A stretch of DNA of 38,688 bases from Lawsonibacter hominis (GTDB lineage: Bacteria; Bacillota; Clostridia; Oscillospirales; Oscillospiraceae), in contig NZ_JACOPP010000025.1 in the NCBI RefSeq assembly GCF_014287895.1, positions 1-38,688 on the forward strand, in the 5' to 3' direction. The position numbers and the translations under genes were made by a program. The notes beneath the pieces are model-generated. The model was given only the letters and a program-made list of their open reading frames with translations, did no database searches and was not told the origin of the DNA. Below are positions 21,556 to 27,856 of this stretch, piece after piece. How positions within the stretch are numbered: position 1 is the first letter of the stretch; the number at the start of each line of letters is the position of its first letter.

Positions 21556-21936
21556 CGCGTTGTGCTCGTGCAGGAGCTGCTCCAGGGCGTTGCGGATCAT
21601 TTCGTCGCAGTGCTCCTTGCGCTGCATGCCCTTCTCCCGGCCCAGCGCCAGCAGCTTGGCGCAGTCCAGCGCCCCGTTCTCCGCCCGGAAGGCGTCCTTG
21701 AATTGCTTGGCCCGCTCCTCCCCGGCGCCGGTCATGCCCAGCACCATCAGCGCCCCGGTCACCGCGCCGCAGACCGAACCCATCTTCATACCGCCGCCGA
21801 ACTGGCTGCCCAGCCGGTAGGCCGTCTCCTCGCTGATGCCGCACTCCCGGCAGAACGGGATCAGCACCGACTGGCAGCAGTTGTAGTGTACGCTGGTGTC
21901 GGCGCGCAGGGCCTCCAGCTTTTCCTGTTTGGTCAT
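21553..21936 (-). CDS. C_GCAxxG_C_C family putative redox protein
   Basis: 127 residues; ATG 8 bp after AAGGAAGTGG-type sequence. Small, soluble, cysteine-rich: Cys20, Cys21, Cys29, Cys32, then Cys56 in SVCGAVTGALMVLG (the GCAxxG-type core), Cys near 91 in LDCAKLL, and one in EHCDEM. This pattern matches the C_GCAxxG_C_C family (putative redox-active or metal-binding), often found near oxidoreductases or transporters in anaerobes. No partner gene is obvious here: the neighbours are recG upstream on the same strand and a convergent anti-sigma gene. Function remains unknown. Confidence 0.85.
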   Translation of the reverse strand: MTKQEKLEALRADTSVHYNCCQSVLIPFCRECGISEETAYRLGSQFGGGMKMGSVCGAVTGALMVLGMTGAGEERAKQFKDAFRAENGALDCAKLLALGREKGMQRKEHCDEMIRNALEQLLHEHNA

Positions 21937-21967
21937 GACGGTTCCACTTCCTTCTCAAAAATCAAGT

Positions 21968-21997
21968 CGCCCTGCACGCTCTCTCCGCCGCAGGGCG
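21968..21997 (-). terminator. recG terminator
   Basis: CGCCCTGC (21968-21975) pairs with GCAGGGCG (21990-21997); leftward it is followed by ACTTGATTTTTGAG. It lies 40 bp after the recG stop and just before the ribosome binding site of the C_GCAxxG gene, so some read-through may feed that gene. Confidence 0.65.
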
Positions 21998-22037
21998 GCA
22001 TTCCGGTCGGACCATACGCCCGCTCCGGTCCCCCGTC

Positions 22038-24155
22038 TCAGTTGAACATGTCCGGGTTTTCCGCAAACAGGCGCCTCACCCGTGCCAGCAGCGCTCCGTG
22101 CTCCGGCCGCTGCAGCCCGGGATCGGAGCGCAACAGCTCCTCGGCCGCCTGCTGCGCCTGCTTGAGCAGGCGCACGTCCCCCGCAAGGTCCGCGATGCCC
22201 AGCTGGGGCAGGCCGTGCTGCCGCTGGCCGAAGAAATCGCCGGGTCCCCGCAGCTTCAGGTCCTCTTCCGCTATTTTAAACCCGTCCGCGGTCTTTGACA
22301 AGACCCGCAGCCGTTCCCGGCTCTCCGGGTGCTGCGTGCCGGTGACCAGCACGCAGTAGGACTGGTGCTTTCCCCGGCCCACCCGGCCCCGGAGCTGATG
22401 GAGCTGGGACAGGCCGAAGCGCTCGGCGTTCTCCACCACCATCAGGGCGGCGTTGGGCACGTCCACCCCCACCTCGATCACGGTGGTGGACACGAGCACG
22501 TCGATCTCCCCCGCGGCAAAGGCGCGCATGACGCCCTCCTTGTCCCGGCTCTTCATCCTCCCATGGACCAGGCCAACCCGCAAATCGGGAAAGACCTCGT
22601 TTTGCAGGTACTGCGCGTAAGGCACGGCGGCGGTCAGCGCGGCAGAGGGCGCCGCCTCCGGCGGCCCGTCCGGTCCCGCCGCGGGGGGGCGTGTATCCTC
22701 CGCGCGCTCCTGCGTCTCCTCCACGGCGGGACAGACAAGGTAGGCCTGACGCCCCTCTCCCACCAGCCGGCGGACAAACCCGTACATCCGCTGCCGCTTG
22801 TCCTCGCCCACGACATAGGTCTCCACCGGCGTGCGGCCGGGGGGCAGCTGGTCGATCACGCTCACATCCAGGTCCCCATAAATGATGAGGGCCAGGGTAC
22901 GTGGGATGGGGGTGGCGGACATGACCAGCACGTGGGGCGTCCGGCCCGCCTTTGCCGCCAGCGCGGCCCTTTGGGCCACGCCGAAGCGGTGCTGCTCGTC
23001 GGCCACCGCCAGGCCCAGGTTTGCAAAGGCCACCGCCTCGCTCAACAGGGCGTGGGTACCCACGACCAGGTCGATCTCCCCACGCTCCAGCGCGGCATAG
23101 ACTCCTTTCCGGGCCGTCCCCTTCACCGAACCGGTCAGCAGCCCCAGGCGCACCCCCGCGGGGGCAAGCAGAGGCTCCAGAGAGCGGAAATGCTGCTCGG
23201 CCAGCAGCTCCGTGGGGGCCATCAGGGCGCACTGGAAGCCGCTCCGCGCGGCCAGCCAGGCTCCAAAGGCCGCCACCATGGTCTTGCCGGAGCCCACGTC
23301 CCCCTGCACCAGCCGGTTCATCGGCGCGCCGGAGGCGGTATCCGCCGCCACCTCCTCCATCACCCGCCGCTGGGCGCCGGTGAGGGGGAAGGGCAGCAGC
23401 GCCTCAAACTCTGCCAGGGGCGCGCGCCGGAACGCCGCTCCCGCCGCCTGTTCCCGCCGGGTACGCAGCAGCGCCAGGCCGCAGGTAAGGGTAAACAGCT
23501 CTTCGAAGATCAGCCGCCGCCGGGCCTGCTCCAGCGCGGTCTCGCTCTCCGGAAAGTGGACGCTGCGGCAGGCGCAGGCCGCGCCGCACAGGCCGTTATC
23601 CCGCAGCACCTCCGGCGGCAGGCTCTCCGGCGTCTCGTCCGCGCACGCCTCCACGCAGCGCAGGGTCAATCCTGCCAGCAGGTTGTTGGAGACCCCTTTG
23701 GTCAAGGGGTAGACCGGCAGGATGCGCCCGGTGAAGCGGCTGCACTCTGCCCGCTCGAAGGCCGGGTTGGTCATGCTCCGGGATCCGGCGCTCCCCTCCA
23801 CGGCCCCGTAGAAAACATAATCCTCCCCGGTGCGCAGGGCGTCTCTGATATAATCCTGATTAAAAAAGGTGACCGTGGCCGCGCCGGTGTCGTCTGCGAT
23901 ACGCACCTTGGTCAGGGTCAGGCCCTTGCGGATGCGGGAAAGGCGGGGCGGCTGGGCCACCATGGCCCGGATGCACACCGGTATCCCCTCCGGGGCCTGG
24001 CAGAGCTTCACGGTCCTCCGCCGGTCCTCATAGGAGCGGGGATAGTAGCTCAGCAGATCCCCTACGGTCCGCAGCCCCAGTTTCTCCAGGCTCCGCTTCC
24101 GGGCCGGGCCTACCCCAGGCAGTTCCCCCACGCCGGTGGATAAGCGCAGCGTCAT
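22038..24155 (-). CDS. recG: ATP-dependent DNA helicase RecG
   Basis: 705 residues from an ATG just after GAGGGGGGAG; an alternative ATG nine codons upstream has no site. The N-terminal wedge/OB domain (about 1-230; LPGVGPARKRSLEKLG, FFNQDY) is followed by the helicase domain with Walker A QGDVGSGKT, DEQH box VADEQHRFGV, MSATPIPRTLAL, and motifs STTVIEVGVDVPNA and QLRGRVGRG. The C-terminal RecG block GPGDFFGQRQHG is present. It remodels stalled replication forks and branch-migrates Holliday junctions. A Pro/Ala-rich insertion between helicase lobes (about 485-520) is longer than usual and probably a surface loop. Confidence 0.96.
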   Translation of the reverse strand: MTLRLSTGVGELPGVGPARKRSLEKLGLRTVGDLLSYYPRSYEDRRRTVKLCQAPEGIPVCIRAMVAQPPRLSRIRKGLTLTKVRIADDTGAATVTFFNQDYIRDALRTGEDYVFYGAVEGSAGSRSMTNPAFERAECSRFTGRILPVYPLTKGVSNNLLAGLTLRCVEACADETPESLPPEVLRDNGLCGAACACRSVHFPESETALEQARRRLIFEELFTLTCGLALLRTRREQAAGAAFRRAPLAEFEALLPFPLTGAQRRVMEEVAADTASGAPMNRLVQGDVGSGKTMVAAFGAWLAARSGFQCALMAPTELLAEQHFRSLEPLLAPAGVRLGLLTGSVKGTARKGVYAALERGEIDLVVGTHALLSEAVAFANLGLAVADEQHRFGVAQRAALAAKAGRTPHVLVMSATPIPRTLALIIYGDLDVSVIDQLPPGRTPVETYVVGEDKRQRMYGFVRRLVGEGRQAYLVCPAVEETQERAEDTRPPAAGPDGPPEAAPSAALTAAVPYAQYLQNEVFPDLRVGLVHGRMKSRDKEGVMRAFAAGEIDVLVSTTVIEVGVDVPNAALMVVENAERFGLSQLHQLRGRVGRGKHQSYCVLVTGTQHPESRERLRVLSKTADGFKIAEEDLKLRGPGDFFGQRQHGLPQLGIADLAGDVRLLKQAQQAAEELLRSDPGLQRPEHGALLARVRRLFAENPDMFN

Positions 24156-24192
24156 CGTCTCCCCCCTCTGCAAATGCTCCATCGCTGTGCGC

Positions 24193-24221
24193 AGTATAGC
24201 ATATTTGGGTCGGCCGGGCAA
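24193..24221 (-). promoter_or_regulatory. recG promoter with extended -10
   Basis: Read leftward: TTGCCC (24216-24221), 17 bp, TATACT (24193-24198) preceded by TGC (extended -10). The leader is about 30 nt. Confidence 0.7.
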
Positions 24222-24290
24222 GGGATGTAGTTTTTGCCGCGAAAACCGTAGTATATGGGTGAAGCCGGAAAGGAGGCGGTACGATTGCTG

Positions 24291-24440
24291 TAAGAGAAAA
24301 AAATCATTGCTTTGTTTTTCGAGCGCTCAGAACAGGCCATACGGGAGCTGGATAATCGATACGGAAAAATCCTCTGCAATTTTTCGTATCATTTCCCGGC
24401 TACCGGAATATCCCATTGTCATGAAAATGTTCGGCGTTGA
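24291..24440 (+). pseudogene. 5' fragment of an RNA polymerase sigma factor gene
   Basis: The frame from 24303 reads IIALFFERSEQAIRELDNRY followed by GKILCNFSYHF, closely resembling the N-terminus of clostridial sigma-70/ECF-like proteins (ALFFxRSEQAIRELDxKYG). A good ribosome binding site (GGAAAGGAGGCGG) lies upstream, but the reading frame is broken at the A7 run (24297-24303) and no start codon remains. After about 24400 the similarity stops, and a stop codon follows at 24438. It is a dead fragment, probably cut by the adjacent IS-like sequence. Confidence 0.7.
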
Positions 24441-24866
24441 CCCAGCCCTTGGTCCGCAACTCATGGGGTAGATTGGAAATGTGCGCCGTTTCCAATTTAA
24501 GAAAGCCCTGGCAGCATACGCCGGGATTGACTCCCCGCCAAATGGCTCCGGTGATGTTAATGCGATTTTTGCGATTAAACGCCCATCCCCAAATTAGGAA
24601 AAGGGCGGTAAAATAACCTCGGGTAACAGGAAATGGGAAACTCATACACGTCATGGACGATATCAGATGAGTTGTGGGAAGCAGTGAGGGATGAGATTCC
24701 CCCAAGGGAACGCGATCCGAAAAAGGCCTATAAGAACAAGCCCGGCCAGGGACGGCCACCTCTGCCTGCCCGAAAAGCCCTGGAAGGGATATTCTATGTC
24801 TTGCGGACAGGCTTCCAGTGGAAAGCTGTTGCGAAAGAATACGGAAGTGGAAGCGCAGTTCATCTT
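24405..24866 (+). mobile_element. Truncated IS5-like element (N-terminal transposase fragment)
   Basis: From ATG 24633 the frame encodes an IS5-type transposase N-terminus (DUF4096-like): WTISDELWEAVRDEIPP, GRPPLPARKALEGIFYVLRTGFQWKAV and KEYGSGSAVH. Family resemblance ends at 24863, so the catalytic DDE part is missing. The stretch 24405-24632 has base composition unlike the surrounding genes and probably is the left end of the same element; a small TGGAAA/TTTCCA hairpin occurs at 24474-24494. I could not identify terminal inverted repeats or a target duplication. The right border abuts the ribosome binding site of the flavodoxin/ferredoxin gene. Confidence 0.7.
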
Positions 24867-24888
24867 CCATCACGAAAGGGGTTGTTTT

Positions 24889-25503
24889 GTGCGAAAGCAT
24901 CTCACGGTTGTCCACTTCAGCCCCACCGGCGGCACCCGCAGGGCAGCTCTGCTGCTGGCGGAGGGGCCGGCCAGGCGCATCGACGAGCTGGACCTCACTC
25001 TCCCCGCACCGACGGGCCGGACCTTCGGCCCGCAGGACGCGGTCCTCTTTGCCGGGCCGGTCTTCGGCGGCCGGTTGTCCGCCCTCATGACGCAGCGGCT
25101 CAAAAACCGTACCGGTGAAGGTACGCCGGCCGTCACCGCCGCCGTCTATGTCAACCGTGCCTTTGAGGACGCCCTGCTGGAGCTGAACGATTGCGTGGCG
25201 GCCCAGGGATTCCGGGTGGCCGCCTCCGCCGCGCTGGTAGCGGAGCGCTCCATCTCCCGGGCCGTCCCCGCCGTGTCGGAGACCTGCACCGCCTGCGGCC
25301 TGCGCACCGCCCAGTGTCCGGCCCGGTCCATCTCCCCGGACGACCCGAAGCACACTGACCCGGAGCGCTGCTTTTTGTGCATGCGCCGCATCGCCCGGTG
25401 CTCCCAGCACGCCAAGGCTTATCCGGCAAAGTCCAAGGCCATGGTGGACCAGCGCCTCGCCCCTCTCCGGACGGTCCGGCGGAAAAACGCGCTGCCCGTG
25501 TGA
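24889..25503 (+). CDS. Eroded flavodoxin-ferredoxin (EFR1-like) protein
   Basis: 204 residues from GTG 24889, 8 bp after AAAGGGG. The N-terminal flavodoxin-like part (1-115) has the FMN loop VVHFSPTGGTRR and AVLFAGPVFGGR. The C-terminal two-cluster ferredoxin part reads CTACGLRTAQCP and CFLCMRRIARCS. In normal [4Fe-4S] motifs (C-x2-C-x2-C-x3-C) the third cysteine is present; in both motifs here it is Arg. The family is usually about 255-265 residues. The join AERSISRAVPAVSETC suggests that the linker between the two domains was lost. With the IS fragment at its 5' end it is probably losing function, although the frame is intact. Confidence 0.75.
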   Translation: MRKHLTVVHFSPTGGTRRAALLLAEGPARRIDELDLTLPAPTGRTFGPQDAVLFAGPVFGGRLSALMTQRLKNRTGEGTPAVTAAVYVNRAFEDALLELNDCVAAQGFRVAASAALVAERSISRAVPAVSETCTACGLRTAQCPARSISPDDPKHTDPERCFLCMRRIARCSQHAKAYPAKSKAMVDQRLAPLRTVRRKNALPV

Positions 25504-25514
25504 CCGGCCCCGTC

Positions 25515-25556
25515 AAAAAGATGCCTCTTGGCCTGCGGGTCAAGAGGCGTCTTTTT
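25515..25556. terminator. Bidirectional terminator
   Basis: AAAAAGATGCCTCTTG (25515-25530) pairs with CAAGAGGCGTCTTTTT (25541-25556), with one G-U. A5 and T5 flanks give a U-tract in both directions. It separates the convergent ferredoxin-like gene and the histidine kinase gene. Confidence 0.88.
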
Positions 25557-25560
25557 ATCT

Positions 25561-26907
25561 TCAAACCTTCACGCAGGGTAGGCTGGCTCGGATGAGCAGC
25601 CCGCCGGCGGGGACATTTTCGGCGCTGATGCTGCCGCCGTGGGCCCGGATGATGCTCTTGCAAATGGACAATCCCAGGCCGGAGACCTTCCGCCCCGGGT
25701 CGGAGGTATACAACGGCTCGAAGATCTGCTGGAGCAGCGCGGGCGCCACGCCCCTGCCGTTGTCCTGGAACCGCAGCACCAGCTCCTCTTCCTCCTTCCG
25801 GCACTGGAGCCGCAGCTCCAGATGGCCGGTTTCCGCGTGCTGAAAGCTGTTCCCGATTAAATTTCCCAAAAACCGGCGCATGTGCTCCCAGTTGCAGATG
25901 ACCTGTTCCTGGGGACACTGGCAGTCCACTTGAAACGTCACCCCGGCGTCGGAGAGCTCGTCCTCGTACTCCTCCCGCAGCCGCCGGCACAGCTCCTCCG
26001 CCGTCATCAGCCGCATAGGGGCCGTGTCCCGCAAACCCACATCCAGGTAGTCATCGAACTCATCCACCACAGACTTGATGCGCAGGGCCTTCTCATAAAC
26101 CCGGTCCAGGTACTGCCGCTGCTTTTCCGGGGGCAGGTCCGCCGAGTGCAGGCGCTCGGAATAGCCCAGCACCGAGGTCAGCGGGGTCTTGATGTCGTGG
26201 GAGATGGAGGCAATGAGCTGGTGCTCGGCCTTTTCCTTGCACTCCAGCACCCCCGCCAGATCGGCAAAGGCGTTTTGCAGCTTGCCCACCTCGTCCTGCC
26301 GCTCGCTGCGCTCGGGCCGCTCCCCCTTTTCCGAGTAGCAGCGCATGGTCTTGCGCAGCCGGACGATGGGGGCCACCAGCACCAGGTACATGATGACCGC
26401 CACCACCAGGAACACGCAGACGTTGAAGGCGGCCAGACCGATCAGGGCCTCCCGCTGGAGGGAGCGGCTCAGCTCATTGCGCTGCATGGCCCGTACCCAC
26501 AGCAGCAACTCCACCCGCCGCCCGCCAGTCAGCTCCACCTGCACGGCGGAGGCGGCCACCAGGCCCGCCTGGCTCTCCTCCGGCATCCGGGCGTAGAGGA
26601 GTTCCTCCCCGCTGCCCCGGACCATGCCGTAGAGGTCCCGCTCGGACAAATAGCGCTCCAGCGCCCGGAAATCTCCGTCGCAGCCCTCCAGGAAGGTGGC
26701 GGCCTGCCGGGCATCCTCCTGCGCGCCGGAGAGCACCTGGTAGTAGGTATTCCCGGCATACCGTCCCAGGTAGGCCAGAAAGCACCCGCACATCACCGCC
26801 CAGCTCAGCACCGCCAGCGCCACCAGAGCCAGGAGCATCTTCCGGGACAGATGGGCGCTCAGCCAGCCTACGCCGGGAAAGCGCCCGCGTTTGGTTTTCT
26901 GCTCCAT
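25561..26907 (-). CDS. Membrane sensor histidine kinase
   Basis: 448 residues; the ATG is 1 bp after the response regulator stop, with AGAAGGGA inside the upstream gene, so translation is coupled. Two membrane helices (about 23-47 and 154-180) enclose an extracellular sensor of about 105 residues. HAMP-like linker, then the H-box SHDIKTPLTSVLGYSERL with His237, N-box NLIGNSFQHAE, G1 DNGRGV, F-box and G2 SGLGLSICKSI. Typical OmpR-partner kinase. The operon is divergent from an MMPL transporter gene, so the system may respond to an envelope-active compound or lipid and control that transporter (inference). Confidence 0.93.
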   Translation of the reverse strand: MEQKTKRGRFPGVGWLSAHLSRKMLLALVALAVLSWAVMCGCFLAYLGRYAGNTYYQVLSGAQEDARQAATFLEGCDGDFRALERYLSERDLYGMVRGSGEELLYARMPEESQAGLVAASAVQVELTGGRRVELLLWVRAMQRNELSRSLQREALIGLAAFNVCVFLVVAVIMYLVLVAPIVRLRKTMRCYSEKGERPERSERQDEVGKLQNAFADLAGVLECKEKAEHQLIASISHDIKTPLTSVLGYSERLHSADLPPEKQRQYLDRVYEKALRIKSVVDEFDDYLDVGLRDTAPMRLMTAEELCRRLREEYEDELSDAGVTFQVDCQCPQEQVICNWEHMRRFLGNLIGNSFQHAETGHLELRLQCRKEEEELVLRFQDNGRGVAPALLQQIFEPLYTSDPGRKVSGLGLSICKSIIRAHGGSISAENVPAGGLLIRASLPCVKV

Positions 26908-26908
26908 G

Positions 26909-27622
26909 TTATCCCTTCTCTGCCTCTTCCTCCGCAAACCAGCTCTGGGTCACAAAGCGATAGCCGGATCCCCACACCGTCTTGATGTAGCGCCACTCCG
27001 GGTCCAGCTTGCTGCGCAGGTTCTTGATGTTGATGGCCACGGTGCCCACGTCGCCGTAGTCGGTCCGCCACACGTCGTGGAAGATACGGTCCCGGGACAG
27101 GGTCTCCCCGGCGTGGCGCATCAGGTAGGTCAAAAGCTCCAGTTCCCGGGTGGACAGGTCCACCGGCGCTCCCGCCTTGGTCACCGTCAGCTTTTCCGGG
27201 TCCAGGAGAATGGCGCCGATCTGGATGGGGCCGCCGACGGGGCGGCCCGGGGCGGAGCGCTCCTGCCGCCGCAGATGGGCCTGCACCCGGGCGGCCAGCT
27301 CCTCCAGGGCAAAGGGCTTGGTCAGATAGTCGTCCGCCCCCAGGTCCAGCCCCTTCACGATGTCCTTCACCGAATCCTTGGCGCTGAGGAACAGGATGGG
27401 GCAGTCCACCCGCCCCCGGATCTGCCGGCACACCTCCAACCCGCTGAGGCCCTTCATCATAATGTCCAGTAAGATCAGGTCGAAGCGCCCCTCCTCCACG
27501 CGCCGGAGCGCTTCCTCCCCGGAGCGGACGGCCGTCACCTCCAGGCCCTTCTCCTCCAGCACGTCGGAGACCAGCAAAAGAATGGATACGTCGTCGTCTA
27601 CCAAAAGGATCTTCTCTTGCAT
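26909..27622 (-). CDS. OmpR/PhoB-family response regulator
   Basis: 237 residues; ATG after AAAGGAGG. Receiver domain with acidic pair Asp10/Asp11, phospho-acceptor Asp53 (LLDIMMKG), Thr/Ser region FLSAKDS and Lys102 (LTKPF). The winged-helix DNA-binding domain (about 135-232) contains LSTRELELLTYLMRHAGETLSR and NIKNLRSKLDPEWRYIKTVWGSGYRF. First gene of the two-component operon. Three ATTAAGAT-like elements in the divergent intergenic region are candidate binding sites, with one at each promoter. Confidence 0.95.
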   Translation of the reverse strand: MQEKILLVDDDVSILLLVSDVLEEKGLEVTAVRSGEEALRRVEEGRFDLILLDIMMKGLSGLEVCRQIRGRVDCPILFLSAKDSVKDIVKGLDLGADDYLTKPFALEELAARVQAHLRRQERSAPGRPVGGPIQIGAILLDPEKLTVTKAGAPVDLSTRELELLTYLMRHAGETLSRDRIFHDVWRTDYGDVGTVAINIKNLRSKLDPEWRYIKTVWGSGYRFVTQSWFAEEEAEKG

Positions 27623-27694
27623 CCCGCCGCGCCTCCTTTCCCTTTGATGATACCACAGCCGGGCCGGGCCAAACCATGAAGAATCATTAAGATT

Positions 27695-27723
27695 AGAGTA
27701 GCCGCTTGCCTCTGCGCTGTCAA
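27695..27723 (-). promoter_or_regulatory. Promoter of the two-component operon
   Basis: Read leftward: TTGACA (27718-27723), 17 bp, TACTCT (27695-27700). The transcript has a leader of about 65 nt. An ATTAAGAT-like element abuts the -10. Confidence 0.75.
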
Positions 27724-27766
27724 GCCTGTCCGTTTATTAAGAATTATAAGGATCGGCCCGGTTCTG

Positions 27767-27795
27767 TTGACTCTTGGACGGCACGACATTAAGAT
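27767..27795 (+). promoter_or_regulatory. Promoter of the MMPL transporter operon
   Basis: TTGACT (27767-27772), 17 bp, TAAGAT (27790-27795). Transcription would start near 27802. An ATG at 27794 lies inside the -10 and so cannot be the start codon. Confidence 0.65.
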
Positions 27796-27808
27796 GGAAA
27801 AATCCTTA

Positions 27809-27828
27809 AGGCGGCCGGGCCCGGCCGC
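27809..27828 (+). repeat. Perfect 20-base GC palindrome in the MMPL leader
   Basis: GGCGGCCGGGCCCGGCCGCC is self-complementary and lies 7 bases after the expected transcription start. In RNA it forms a stable hairpin 5' of the ribosome binding site. It could protect the mRNA 5' end or attenuate transcription, though no T-tract follows. Confidence 0.6.
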
Positions 27829-27856
27829 CGGTATCCGATTTGGGAAGGTGACTGCT

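Larger units (their letters stand above)
27686..27795. promoter_or_regulatory. Three ATTAAGAT elements between divergent TCS and MMPL promoters
   Basis: ATTAAGATTA at 27686-27695, ATTAAGAATTA at 27736-27746 and ATTAAGAT at 27788-27795, all on the plus strand and 50 and 52 bp apart (about five helical turns). The first touches the -10 of the leftward promoter, and the last overlaps the -10 of the rightward promoter. Regular spacing on one helix face suggests cooperative binding by the adjacent response regulator. This is inference; AT-rich motifs can arise by chance. Confidence 0.4.

Noticed and set aside
24400..24620. A minus-strand reading frame in the IS-like left part (HISNLPHELRTKGW)
   Set aside because: No ribosome binding site or recognised family; probably a chance frame within the mobile-element remnant.
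27767..27856. Longer N-terminus of the MMPL protein (ATG 27794 or upstream)
   Set aside because: That ATG lies inside the -10 box of the best promoter and would precede the transcript; TTG 27857 has a proper ribosome binding site.
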